Below are positions 1 to 9,748 of a stretch of DNA of 46,185 nt, piece by piece (the stretch's first letter is position 1; each line of letters opens with the position of its first letter). The notes beneath the pieces are model-generated. The model did not search any database and had not been told where the DNA came from. It saw only the letters and a program-made list of their open reading frames with translations. The DNA comes from Clostridia bacterium (lineage in GTDB: Bacteria; Bacteroidota; Bacteroidia; Bacteroidales; 4484-276), in contig SABY01000019.1 of assembly GCA_009928785.1 (NCBI GenBank), forward strand, positions 1-46,185. The letters run 5' to 3'. Both the position numbers and the translations under genes were made by a program.

Positions 1-3000
1 ACATTACACGGATTGAACGGCGCAGCTTGTAGCGTAAGCGTTACTTGCTGCAGTTGCTCGTCGAGCGCTGATGGCGTATAGGTGGTGCTAAGCGCATTTG
101 CAGTTCCAAAAACGCCACTGCCACTGGTGGTCCACACTACTGCCGATTGGTGTTGCGCAGTAGCATCGTTTATAAAATATGGCTGTCCGGTAATGGCAAC
201 TGCATCCTCACCGGCATTGGCTAAAGGATTTGGTTTTATCTCTATAGTTGTGCAACTGATGCTTTCGGGGCAACCCATCAATCCATTTGCTGTAAGGCAA
301 AGTTCGACGCTTCCGTAAAGGATGTCTCCTGTTCCGGGAGTATATTTCGCATGCAATAGTGCTGCATTATCAAAAGTGCCATCACCCTCAGAAGTCCATT
401 GCACGCTGGCATAATTTTCGGCTGTGCCCTGAAGTACATAATAATTTCCCGCGCATACTGCTGCGTCATTACCTGCATCAACTTCCGGAACCGGCACAAA
501 GGTTACCATCATGCAGTCGCTTGCCGGCAAACATTCGCCATAGCCTTCGGCTTCAAGACAAAGTGTAACGCCGGGTGCCAAAGCATCGTTGGCGCCGGGA
601 TAATAAATAGCCTGCGGCGTATCGCCTCCGATAAACACACCATCGCCCGATGTAGTCCAGGTAAGTGACGCATAATTGCTGGCTGTAGCAAATAGCGGTA
701 AACCAACCGTGCTGCATACAGTCATATCATCACCTGCCGACACCAAAGGCATGTCAACAAAATAAAGTATAAACTGATCGGTGGCCGGAGCGCAGTTTCC
801 ATAAGCGGCTGTCGTCATAGTTAAAGTCACCGATCCGTTGTTAAGGTCTTGCGCTGACGGATAATAAACGGGGCGGCTTATGTAATCATAGTCGAAAGTT
901 CCGCTGCCGCTGGTAGTCCAAAGTATGCTTAAGAAGTTTTTAGCTACAGCTTCTGTAAGGGATACCGAAGATGTTTCAAGCTCTTTGCACAGGTGCATAT
1001 CAGCTCCGGCATAGGCCACAGCATTTATGCAATCTTCTACAAATTTTATGGATATCATATCTTCGTCGGTAACCACACACGGCGACACTGGAGAAACAGC
1101 TATGAAAAGGAAAATTTCGTTCTGCCCGATGTCCATTGGCGAAGCGTAGTAGGTAGGATGCAATATGTTTTCGTTGTCGAACATGCCCATCCCGTTGGAA
1201 GTGTACCATTGAATAGTTTGGTAATTTTCAGCAAACGACTGTTGTAAATGATAGCCTTCGCTAATGGGAATTGTATTGTCAGACCCGGCAAAAGCAATGG
1301 GCGGTTTCTGGAAAGTAAGCGTTAAACAGTCGGTGCTGGTTACACCGGCATCGTTGCCATAAGCGACCAGGCAAAGCGTTGCCTGACCATTATAAATATC
1401 CGACGGACAAGGTGTATAAACAGGATTCAAAGCGGAAGGGTCGGTAAAGGTTCCGTTGCCGGTGGTTGTCCATTGCAGTGAACTATAATTGATCGCCTGG
1501 GCGTCGAGTTGCACGTTTTGACCGATACACACTATTGCATCATCACCCGCATCCACCATGAGGTCCAGGATGTTGATGGTCAATTGCAACGCATCGCTTA
1601 CCGGCATGGTGCATGGGTTTTTGGGCAAAGCACTAAGGGTAAGTATTACCGGCTGGTTCTGGCAATCTGCCAGCGACGGAGTATAAGTAGTGACCGCCTG
1701 AAGTGGGTTGGCAAATGTTCCGCTTCCCGAAGTACTCCATTCTATCCATGCGTAGTTTTGGGCACTGGCCTGCAGGGTTTGATAGCTGCTCCCCTGATCT
1801 ATAGTGGCATCGTTGCCCGCAGAGACCACGGGGTTTTTCTCGATAGTTAATAGCAGGCAATCGGAAGTGTTTCCACATCCCGACTGTCCCTGGGCATTCA
1901 GGCAAATCTCCACACTTCCGGTAGCAATGTCCAGACTGCCCGGATGATATTGAGCATTGACTCCCTGAGCATTTGTAAAAGTACCGTCGCCTGCTGTAGT
2001 CCATAGCAGTGAGCTATGATGTGCGGCGCTACCTGTAAGCAGGAGCATACTGCCCTCGCAGCGCGTTGCATCAGTTCCGGCATTTGCCGTTGGAAGCCGG
2101 AGGATGGTAATTTCCATACAATCAGTTACCTGGCCGCAGGGCTCAGCACCTTCAGCAGTAAAACACAGAGAAACATTCCCCGCTGCAATGTCAGCGGCAC
2201 CGGGTGTATATTTTGCGCTAAGCGACAAAGGATTATCAAAAACGCCGTCGCCATTGGTGCTCCATGATAAGCTGGCATAATTGGCGGCTGTAGCCGACAA
2301 CTGTGCCTGACTACCTTCACAAATCTGTTGGTTAACGCCGGCATTGGCTTCAGCAGCAGGTTGGATATTCATTTGTAATTCGCTAACAGCGCCGCCGCAA
2401 TTACCCGAAGAATATGCCGTAAGGCTAATCACTACAAAACCGAGCGCATGGTCGGTTGTTCCAGGGAAGTAGGTAGTGTTTAAGTTTTGGGCATTGGCAA
2501 AGGTTCCATCGCCGGAGGTTTCCCAAAGCAGACTTTCATAATTGGCAGCCTGGCCGGCAAGCGAGGCGTTTTGCGTGGCGCAAATAGTAAAATCCTCGCC
2601 GGCATTGGCGTAAGCCGACGGAATAAATGTAAGAATAAAGCTACTTTGTGCCTGCTGGCAACCTGCCTCTCCGGAGGCCGCAAGTGTTAACGTTACCCAC
2701 CCTGCCGACACATCATTGGTTCCGGCGTAATAGGTGGCATGAAGCATCGAAGCATTATCAAAAGTGCCGTCGCCACTGGTGGTCCATAGCAATGCCGAAA
2801 AATCCACAGCGGTAGCATTGCTATTAATAAATGGCTCGCTTGCGCAGATGGTAGCATTGGTGCCGGCATACACTACAGGCGGATTGTTGATGGTGACGGT
2901 GAGTGTGTCGCGTGTAACGCCACAGGTAGCATTGGTGGCTTTGAAAATTAGTTTTACCTCACCCTGCAGTTTATCCAGTCCGCTGAGGAAGTATTTGGGC

Positions 3001-6000
3001 GTACGGCTGGTTGGCGGGACAAAATAGCCCGTGCCAAGCGTCGTCCATTGGAACGACTGATAGTTTTGCGCCTGACCATTCAGCGTAACAAAGGAGCTGG
3101 TAGCGCATGTTGTAATATCTGCTCCGGCATTTACAACAGGCGGATTGCCAAAAGTGAGCGTAAGGCAGTCGGTGGCATCGTTGCATTCGCCATTAGCGAA
3201 AGCTGTAAGGCAAAGCTGCACAGCGCCATTGGTGCGGTCGGCGGTGCCGGGGAAGTAGGTGGCGTTGATATTTGCGGCAGCGTTAAAAGTGCCATCACCG
3301 GTAGTAGCCCAAAGCACAGAAGTCTGGTTTTGGGCAGTTCCTGCGAGGATCACATTGTCCGTTCCACAGGCTACCCTGTCGGAACCGGCATTGGCCATAG
3401 CATCTTCACATCCATTCACGAAAGTGATTATCATCTCATCCTCAACATTGCCAATGCAAGGATTTTGCGCATTAGCAATCAGCTTAAGCGTTACCATTTT
3501 ATTCTCATAATCCATTTGTCCGGGTGTGTAAATTGTCGATAATACCGAAGAATTCGCAAAGGCACCGTCGCCGGAGGTTGTCCATAGCAGCGAAGAATTA
3601 TTATTGACCTGAGCCGCATTTGTATTATAAATATCCCCAATGATGAGTGTTAAATCAGATCCGGCAAAGAGGGTGGGCAGCGGTTGTAAGTGCAAAGTCA
3701 TGCAATCGTTCACTATACCGCAGCTTTGCAGGCCATCGGTGCTAAGACACAACTGCACCGTTTGGGAACTTTTGTCCATTGTGCCCGGAAAATAGGTAGT
3801 TTGCAGTTGGCTGGAATTGGCAAAAGTGCCATCACCAGATGTTGTCCATTGCAAAGTTTCAGCGTTGGCAACGCTACCATTTGTATTTAATATTTGATTA
3901 ATACAAATTGAGGCATCCACACCTGCATTTACCGTTGCCGGCTGAAGAAGATTGATTTTAATCTGATCACTTGCATCACTACACACGCCGGTTCCGGTGG
4001 CAAGAAGATTCAATAGTACGAAACCATTTTCAGCATCGCCGGCTCCGGGAGTGTAGTTTGGACGCAACAGAGTGCTATTACTGAAAGTGCCGTCGCCCTG
4101 TGTACTCCAAAGCAATGAGGCATAATTTTGGGCTGTTGCCGACGATAAAACAACGGGAGAATTTGGACTATAACACACTACCTTATCCGATCCGGCAAAA
4201 GCTGTGGCATCTTCACATCCGGGATTAATAGTAAGCGCTATTTCGTCGGAAACCGATGTAACGCATGGATTGATGGGAGCTGCTGTTAATCTCAGAATAA
4301 CCACACCCGTAGTATAGTCAGCTTCAATCGGGGTGTAGGTTGCTGTAAGGGCAGTGGCATTTTGAATAACTCCATTACCATTGGGGGCAGTCCAAAGCAT
4401 ACTGTTGGCATGCGTCACCGCTGCGCCGTTGGTTGTAAAACTACTGCCGAGCGCCACTTGTCCGTTATTTCCTGCATTTACCAAAGGTTTACGAGTGATG
4501 GAAACGGTAAGGGAGCCGGAGGCATTGCTGCACATATTTCCTGATATGGCTGTGAGATGAAGCGCAACCTGACCATTGGTTATGTCGAGGCTTCCGGGGG
4601 TGTAGGTTGTGGATAATGCTGATGGATTTCCAAAAACGCCATCTCCATCCGAACTCCAGATAACCGATTGTGCGTTGGAAACTATTCCGTTGACCGGAAC
4701 ATTTTGCTGCTCACAGATGGTGATATTGTTGCCGGCATTAACGATAGGAGTAGCCGATAAAGTGACCAGCCTGCTATCCACTGCCGCGGTTTGACAAGGG
4801 GTTTTAGGCAAAGCTTTCAACGTAAGCGATACACCTCCATTTATCACATCTGCACTGGAGGGATAGTAAGTTGTGCTTCGCACGTTTTTATTGGCAAAAG
4901 TGCCGCTACCAGAAGTTTCCCATAGGGTCGAGTTATAGTTGGATGCTGTTCCGGTTATCGCAATGGGCTGTCTGTCGCAGGAAGCAATATCGCTACCAGC
5001 ATTGCACACCGGATTTTTGAATATTGTAACTACAAGCTGATCGGCAGCAGAAACGGCACATGGCTGCACAGCGCCTGCTGTAATTGTTAGCGTGGCAGTT
5101 CCTTGCTGCAAATCCCCGTTGCCGGGAATATAGTTTGTTATTGCTTGTTGAGGATTTGCAAAAACACCATCTCCTGATGTTGTCCAAAGGATGCTGCTAT
5201 TGTGTTGGGCTGTTCCGTTAACCGAAACCTGTGTTCCCTGACAGATGGTCTGGTTGTTTCCGGCGTCAACTATTGGAGCGTGTTTTACCTGTATCGTTTT
5301 AGTCTTTACAGCATTGCCCGAGCAAGGTGCAACAGAAGAAGCAGTAACGGTAATCAACACGTTGCCATTGGCTACATCCTGCAATCCGGGAGTATAAATT
5401 GGATTTACAATAGTAGCATTGCTAAATGTGCCATCGCCGCCCGCAGTCCAAATGAGCGAGCCATAATTTGATGCTGAAGCTGATAAATTTATGGGTTGCG
5501 TTTGACAAACCGAGGTTGGTGCATCTATCTGGGTTACTACTGCCGGCTGGAGAATGGTCACTATTTTCTGATCAGGATTTCCATTGACGAAAGGCGGCGC
5601 ACCAAAGGGCGTGAGAGAAAGAACTACCTGTCCGGCAGCTATGTCGGCGGCACCGGGCGTGTATTGCGAAGAAAGCTGATTTGGATTTGTAAAAGTGCCG
5701 TCGCCGGCGGTTGACCATATCACTGAAACATAATTTGTAGCACTGCCCTGTAAAGAAACCGCAGAAGCGCCACAAATGGTAACATCAGGGCCTGCATTGG
5801 CCACAGCACCCTCTACCAAACTAACCAGGAGATCATCCTGGGCGGGTGTTGTACAGGGAGCCAGCGGACTGGCCTGCAAGGTGAGTACAACCGAACCATT
5901 TCCAATATCATCCGATCCCGGAATGTAGCTGGTAGCGGCCTGCTGAGCATTGGCAAAAGTGCCGTCGCCCGCAGTTGACCATTGTAACGAAGAGTAGGAT

Positions 6001-7010
6001 GATGCGGTAGCGCTAAGCGAAACCATATCCGTACTGACGGTAACAATATCTTCGCCGGCATCAACCACAGGATCAGGATTAACCCAAAGGTCCATTCTGT
6101 CGTATTTGGACCCAGTGCAAGGCGCAATAGAAGTGACGTACAAAGTGAGCCGCGGCTTTCCGTTAATTTTGTCGTTGGGTCCCGGAGTGTAGGTGGTTAT
6201 CAATTGGGTGTCGTCAGCAAAGGTGCCATCTCCATTTGTGTACCACTTTGAGGTGTTTTGAAAAGAAGCAGTAGCACAGGTGGTGTAGGTTTCGTTGGCA
6301 CAAATGGTTGCATCGGCTCCGGCATAGCAAAGTGCTGGTTTGTTAATTTGAAGAAAACTTTCACTAATAGCTGTGGCCTCACAGGGCAACTCTCCATAGC
6401 CTGTGAGCGTAAGCCGCACAGAGGAGCGTGAAAAGCTATAGGAACCAGGAGTGTAGGTGGTAACAGCCGATGTAGGATCGCTAAAAGTTCCATTGCCATC
6501 CGTTTGCCATAATAATCCCGACACATTATTTGCACTGGCTTCAATAGTTACAGCTACGCCCTGACAGGTGTAAAGGCCTTCAGGAATTATAAGCTGTGGA
6601 GAAGGGAAAAGCGTAATATCCATCTGGTCGGAAGCTATGGCAGAGCAAGGAGCCAATGGCTGACCAGCGATGCTAAGGGTCACTCCGTTATTATCAAAAT
6701 CTCCGGCGCCAAAAAAATAGGTTGTATTGGCTGAAGAATTGTTTTGAAAAGTACCATCACCGGAGGTAGTCCAGAGAACCTGCGCAACATTTTGAACTGA
6801 AGGCGAAAGTGCAATCTGATTGATAGCACAGGTTTCAACATCAGCTTCCGCATTTACCAGCGGGGATCGGTTTACGCAGATGCTCACTATACTATTGGCG
6901 GTTGCATTGCCCAGGGTTGCCTGCACATTGAAGACTGTATTTTCGGCTACCGTAACCGTTGGATTTTTGAGTTGAGATGTAAATCCCGGAGGATTAGATG
7001 TCCAACTATA
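1..7010 (-). repeat. 26 coding tandem repeats, mostly 261-267 bp (87-89 aa)
   Basis: The conserved core Trp (or equivalent) recurs at plus-strand positions 130, 394, 655, 916, 1204, 1468, 1735, 1999, 2260, 2521, 2782, 3043, 3307, 3580, 3844, 4105, 4390, 4654, 4918, 5182, 5446, 5713, 5977, 6241, 6505 and 6769, with a degenerate first unit near 7000. All spacings are multiples of 3, mostly 261 or 264 bp. Three longer spacings (288, 273, 285 bp) end at 1204, 3580 and 4390. Nucleotide identity between units is clearly partial, so this is an old or diversified array rather than a fresh amplification. Confidence 0.93.
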
Positions 7011-7703
7011 GGTGATATTACCAGTACCGGCAATAATTTCAGCATCGAGTGAAGCTGTACCCTGATCGCAAAATAATTCCTGATTGGTTGTTGCACGAAC
7101 GATTACATCTTCGAAGCAGTTCATTTTGATGACTTTGATCAAACTCAATGGATACCATTTGTTCATCATCATATATTCCGGGCTGAGCTGTATTTCGTCC
7201 ACATCAAATTCAGCCATCAGGTCATACGAAAACAACTTATAATGAATGGTTTCACCATAGGCAAACCCTTCTTTTTCGGGTGTTTGCGGGTCGTCGCCAA
7301 AGAGTGAGAAAACGATGCCGGCAGTGTCTGGCCAGTAAATGGCTCCGGCGCATTGATATTCACCTTGAGAATTAAGAAAAAAGCCGCCGATATAGTCGTT
7401 TTGTTGCAATGGGATCCCGTTGATGTTAGGATTGGCTTCGAGAGCCACAATTACCCCGGTAATGGTTCCTGTATTCACCGGCTCGTCCCAACCCGGAGGA
7501 TAAACGATCGGGATTTTGGCGTTGGAATTTTCGAGTAATGAATCGAGAATTCCTGATCCGTAAGTAATGTTCCCGGGCGCTCCCTGATTCGGCTCATCAG
7601 GCGACGAAGGAAAGATTTGTGCATGCAGCGTGTTGGTAGTGCATAGTGTTAGCGTCAGGGCATAGATCGACACCCTGATAATCCAGTTGTAAAGTAAACT
7701 CAT
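1..7703 (-). CDS. Giant secreted Ig/PKD-like tandem-repeat protein (partial, C-terminus outside window)
   Basis: The frame is open from ATG 7703 to the left edge, about 2,567 codons without a stop. The start is preceded by a purine-rich AAAGGGGAAATC. Residues 1-28 form a signal peptide ending TLHA|QIF. Residues 29 to about 187 are a Gly/Asp-rich module (GDYIGGFF-like NDYIGGFF, FGDDPQTPEKEGFAYGE) of a kind I associate with Bacteroidota secreted proteins. Tandem units of about 88 residues follow, each with a W-S/T-T-S/A-G-D-G-T-F core, a TYTPG turn, LTL and two Cys (APC and TIC). The fold is probably an Ig/PKD-like beta-sandwich (inference). A surface adhesin or matrix protein exported by T9SS is likely, but the sorting domain would lie beyond the edge and is not seen. 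It is monocistronic as far as visible, with AT-rich DNA upstream. Exact function unknown. Confidence 0.9.
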   Translation of the reverse strand, partial: MSLLYNWIIRVSIYALTLTLCTTNTLHAQIFPSSPDEPNQGAPGNITYGSGILDSLLENSNAKIPIVYPPGWDEPVNTGTITGVIVALEANPNINGIPLQQNDYIGGFFLNSQGEYQCAGAIYWPDTAGIVFSLFGDDPQTPEKEGFAYGETIHYKLFSYDLMAEFDVDEIQLSPEYMMMNKWYPLSLIKVIKMNCFEDVIVRATTNQELFCDQGTASLDAEIIAGTGNITYSWTSNPPGFTSQLKNPTVTVAENTVFNVQATLGNATANSIVSICVNRSPLVNAEADVETCAINQIALSPSVQNVAQVLWTTSGDGTFQNNSSANTTYFFGAGDFDNNGVTLSIAGQPLAPCSAIASDQMDITLFPSPQLIIPEGLYTCQGVAVTIEASANNVSGLLWQTDGNGTFSDPTSAVTTYTPGSYSFSRSSVRLTLTGYGELPCEATAISESFLQINKPALCYAGADATICANETYTTCATASFQNTSKWYTNGDGTFADDTQLITTYTPGPNDKINGKPRLTLYVTSIAPCTGSKYDRMDLWVNPDPVVDAGEDIVTVSTDMVSLSATASSYSSLQWSTAGDGTFANAQQAATSYIPGSDDIGNGSVVLTLQASPLAPCTTPAQDDLLVSLVEGAVANAGPDVTICGASAVSLQGSATNYVSVIWSTAGDGTFTNPNQLSSQYTPGAADIAAGQVVLSLTPFGAPPFVNGNPDQKIVTILQPAVVTQIDAPTSVCQTQPINLSASASNYGSLIWTAGGDGTFSNATIVNPIYTPGLQDVANGNVLITVTASSVAPCSGNAVKTKTIQVKHAPIVDAGNNQTICQGTQVSVNGTAQHNSSILWTTSGDGVFANPQQAITNYIPGNGDLQQGTATLTITAGAVQPCAVSAADQLVVTIFKNPVCNAGSDIASCDRQPIAITGTASNYNSTLWETSGSGTFANKNVRSTTYYPSSADVINGGVSLTLKALPKTPCQTAAVDSRLVTLSATPIVNAGNNITICEQQNVPVNGIVSNAQSVIWSSDGDGVFGNPSALSTTYTPGSLDITNGQVALHLTAISGNMCSNASGSLTVSITRKPLVNAGNNGQVALGSSFTTNGAAVTHANSMLWTAPNGNGVIQNATALTATYTPIEADYTTGVVILRLTAAPINPCVTSVSDEIALTINPGCEDATAFAGSDKVVCYSPNSPVVLSSATAQNYASLLWSTQGDGTFSNSTLLRPNYTPGAGDAENGFVLLNLLATGTGVCSDASDQIKINLLQPATVNAGVDASICINQILNTNGSVANAETLQWTTSGDGTFANSSQLQTTYFPGTMDKSSQTVQLCLSTDGLQSCGIVNDCMTLHLQPLPTLFAGSDLTLIIGDIYNTNAAQVNNNSSLLWTTSGDGAFANSSVLSTIYTPGQMDYENKMVTLKLIANAQNPCIGNVEDEMIITFVNGCEDAMANAGSDRVACGTDNVILAGTAQNQTSVLWATTGDGTFNAAANINATYFPGTADRTNGAVQLCLTAFANGECNDATDCLTLTFGNPPVVNAGADITTCATSSFVTLNGQAQNYQSFQWTTLGTGYFVPPTSRTPKYFLSGLDKLQGEVKLIFKATNATCGVTRDTLTVTINNPPVVYAGTNATICASEPFINSNATAVDFSALLWTTSGDGTFDNASMLHATYYAGTNDVSAGWVTLTLAASGEAGCQQAQSSFILTFIPSAYANAGEDFTICATQNASLAGQAANYESLLWETSGDGTFANAQNLNTTYFPGTTDHALGFVVISLTAYSSGNCGGAVSELQMNIQPAAEANAGVNQQICEGSQAQLSATAANYASLSWSTNGDGVFDNPLSLSAKYTPGAADIAAGNVSLCFTAEGAEPCGQVTDCMEITILRLPTANAGTDATRCEGSMLLLTGSAAHHSSLLWTTAGDGTFTNAQGVNAQYHPGSLDIATGSVEICLNAQGQSGCGNTSDCLLLTIEKNPVVSAGNDATIDQGSSYQTLQASAQNYAWIEWSTSGSGTFANPLQAVTTYTPSLADCQNQPVILTLSALPKNPCTMPVSDALQLTINILDLMVDAGDDAIVCIGQNVQLDAQAINYSSLQWTTTGNGTFTDPSALNPVYTPCPSDIYNGQATLCLVAYGNDAGVTSTDCLTLTFQKPPIAFAGSDNTIPISEGYHLQQSFAENYQTIQWYTSNGMGMFDNENILHPTYYASPMDIGQNEIFLFIAVSPVSPCVVTDEDMISIKFVEDCINAVAYAGADMHLCKELETSSVSLTEAVAKNFLSILWTTSGSGTFDYDYISRPVYYPSAQDLNNGSVTLTMTTAAYGNCAPATDQFILYFVDMPLVSAGDDMTVCSTVGLPLFATASNYASLTWTTSGDGVFIGGDTPQAIYYPGANDALAPGVTLCLEAEGYGECLPASDCMMVTFVPVPEVDAGNDAAVCAGNYYVLQGTAENYASVQWTSEGDGTFDNAALLHAKYTPGTGDILYGSVELCLTANGLMGCPESISCTTIEIKPNPLANAGEDAVAITGQPYFINDATAQHQSAVVWTTSGSGVFGTANALSTTYTPSALDEQLQQVTLTLQAAPFNPCN

Positions 7704-8186
7704 GATTTCCCCTTTTTTTAGTCATTGTCAAATTTAATTACCGGCAGAATCCCCATTACTGTCCGGCTAATATTGACAAATCAGTTGTTTAAAAATAAAT
7801 CCGTTTTTTGTGGTTAACAAAAAAGTCGTTTGTTAAAAAATAATAACTTGGTTAGTTTGTTTGGCGGCTAAAATAATGGAATGGAAATACTATGCAACTA
7901 TATGAATCTCTATTTGTATTTAAACCAAAGCAAAATGAAGGTTATTTATTTGCATAACTGCATTTTACGGATTTTATTTAAAGCGTTTACAAATAAGGAA
8001 AGGGAATATGAAGGGAGCAAAAATTAACTTTTGGGGGCTTATCAATAAATAAACCACAAGAAGCATTTTTCCATTTATCGCTGATTTTTATAATTAATAT
8101 AAATAAAAAATGAAGATGGAAAAAACAATAATTCATTTTTGCCTGGCACCGGACAATTTCATTCAAAATTTGTAACGATGAAATTT
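7704..8186. other. AT-rich intergenic region upstream of the giant gene, with inverted repeat
   Basis: This stretch of about 480 bp lies between two leftward genes and is strongly AT-rich. It holds a perfect inverted repeat, TTAACAAA (7814-7821) and TTTGTTAA (7829-7836) with a 7-bp spacer, about 110 bp upstream of the giant gene's ATG and in a plausible operator position. No convincing gene is seen. A 67-codon frame at 7987-8190 looks spurious. Confidence 0.5.
7729..7736 (-). promoter_or_regulatory. Candidate Bacteroidota -7 box for the giant gene
   Basis: On the minus strand this reads TAAATTTG, an exact match to TAnnTTTG, 25 bp upstream of the ATG. No good TTTG -33 element is seen at the expected distance, so the call rests on the -7 box and its position. 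Confidence 0.4.
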
Positions 8187-9605
8187 TCACAAATTCACCA
8201 CAAGTTGCTCCTGTTCCGAGCGCGCAATAATAACTGCTCCGCAGCTATCGCTCCACACATTAACGGTTGTCCTGAACATATCCAGAATCCTATCCACAGC
8301 CAGGATAAGACCCACACCTTCGAGCGGCAACTGCACTGCGGTAAGAATTACAGTTATCATTACCAAACCCGCCATCGGAATGGCAGCAGCGCCAATAGAT
8401 GCAAGCAAAGCAGTGGCTACGATGATGAGCTGATTGAAAAGCGACAATTCGATGCCATAGGCCTGGGCAATAAACATGGCCGCCACACACTCGTAAAGTG
8501 CTGTACCATCCATATTGATAGTAGCTCCCAGCGGTAAAGTGAAACTACTGATCTTGTTGGAAACGCCCGACTTTTTCTCAACAGCCGTCATAGTAAGCGG
8601 CAGGGTGGCTCCTGATGAGGAAGTAGAAAAAGCAGTGAGTAGCGGTGTGGTCATATTGCGCAGATGTGCAAACGGACGCACGCGCCCGACAAATCGCAGC
8701 AAAAGTGGCAACGTTAAAAGCGCATGAATGGCAAGGCCTGCTATAACGGTTGTCATGTAAAGACCCATGCTGGAGATAAGCCCCAAAAGATCGTCCTGAT
8801 CGGCAACCACTTTAGCAACGATTCCGAAAATGCCCAACGGTGTGAAAAGTATGACAAACATCACTATCTTCATCATCACATCAAAAAAGGCGTTGAAGAA
8901 ATCGATCAATACCTGGCGGGGTTTCGCCTCTATTTTCATAATAAAGAAACCGAACAGGATGGCAAAAAAGATGATAGCCAACATATCCGCATCAGCGAAA
9001 GCCCGGAAAATATTATCGGGAACAATGCCAAGGATAATATCCAGAAAACTCTTTTGTTTTCCCACCAGGTCACCGACTTCCTGCGTTAGCATAATTTCAG
9101 TTCCTACTCCGGGTTGTATGAGATTAACCAACAACAAACCGGTAACGATTGCCAGCAAGCTGGTGAGCACATAATACCCCATCGTTTTCAATCCAAGCCG
9201 CCCCAGATTGCTGCCACTGCCTATGTTGGTGACACCCGAAATTAGCGAACTAAGAATAAGCGGAATGATGATCATACGCAAGGCGCGCAAAAAAAGATCG
9301 CCCATCCAACTCACTGCCTCTATGGCGGGATTGGTATATGAAAACCGCATCAACAGCGGATAATATTTCTCGTAGGCTGCCGGTGCAAGCTGCTGGCTGG
9401 TTACCTGGCCAAGACCCTCAAAGGTGTAACTACTGTCGCTCTGCACTTCTACAAGAGCCGCAATCACTTCGGAGTCAGCCATTCGCTTTTGGAGTTTATC
9501 AATAACTTTCTCATTCAACACATAGCGTGTCGGGAAAAACAATCCATAAATTATAGCCAGTACTAGGGCAATGAGTATCTGCCAGTGGAGGGCGATTTTT
9601 TTCAT
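8187..9605 (-). CDS. Dicarboxylate/amino acid:cation symporter (DAACS/SLC1 family, GltP-like)
   Basis: 472 residues; an inner-membrane secondary transporter that couples Na+ or H+ to uptake of acidic amino acids or C4-dicarboxylates. Family hallmarks are present: the Ser-rich hairpin TAFSTSSSGATLP (about 325-336), NMDGTALYE (364-372) in TM7, and the TM8 segment DRILDMFRTTVNV with D438, D442, R445, T446 and N449. By comparison with GltPh, the Arg at position 445 favours an acidic side-chain substrate. Residues of about 28-98 between TM1 and TM2 form a polar segment longer than I expect for the family. The ATG at 9605 gives MKKIALHWQ directly followed by TM1. It is transcribed divergently from the next gene across 143 bp. 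Confidence 0.93.
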   Translation of the reverse strand: MKKIALHWQILIALVLAIIYGLFFPTRYVLNEKVIDKLQKRMADSEVIAALVEVQSDSSYTFEGLGQVTSQQLAPAAYEKYYPLLMRFSYTNPAIEAVSWMGDLFLRALRMIIIPLILSSLISGVTNIGSGSNLGRLGLKTMGYYVLTSLLAIVTGLLLVNLIQPGVGTEIMLTQEVGDLVGKQKSFLDIILGIVPDNIFRAFADADMLAIIFFAILFGFFIMKIEAKPRQVLIDFFNAFFDVMMKIVMFVILFTPLGIFGIVAKVVADQDDLLGLISSMGLYMTTVIAGLAIHALLTLPLLLRFVGRVRPFAHLRNMTTPLLTAFSTSSSGATLPLTMTAVEKKSGVSNKISSFTLPLGATINMDGTALYECVAAMFIAQAYGIELSLFNQLIIVATALLASIGAAAIPMAGLVMITVILTAVQLPLEGVGLILAVDRILDMFRTTVNVWSDSCGAVIIARSEQEQLVVNL

Positions 9606-9713
9606 CAGCTAAGTTTTACACATTATTAATATGTAATAAATTTTAGGGAGCTAAACTACACTTTTTCATGTATTGCAGCAGGCCGCGCCAGCAATCGTCC
9701 TCCAAAAAATACC

Positions 9714-9721
9714 TATTTTTG
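9714..9721 (+). promoter_or_regulatory. Candidate -7 box for the Asp-box protein gene
   Basis: TATTTTTG matches TAnnTTTG and ends 27 bp before ATG 9749. No clear -33 TTTG at 19-21 bp upstream. Confidence 0.35.
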
Positions 9722-9748
9722 TTTTTCTAATTTATAAAACTGCCAAAA

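Noticed and set aside
1..7010. Possible CRISPR or satellite-like array because of regular spacing
   Set aside because: Spacing is about 264 bp, always a multiple of 3, in one open frame with conserved protein motifs. It is a coding repeat, not CRISPR.
7987..8190. 67-codon minus-strand frame after the symporter gene
   Set aside because: AT-rich low-complexity product with no motif, overlapping the end of the symporter gene. It has no supported start and is probably chance.
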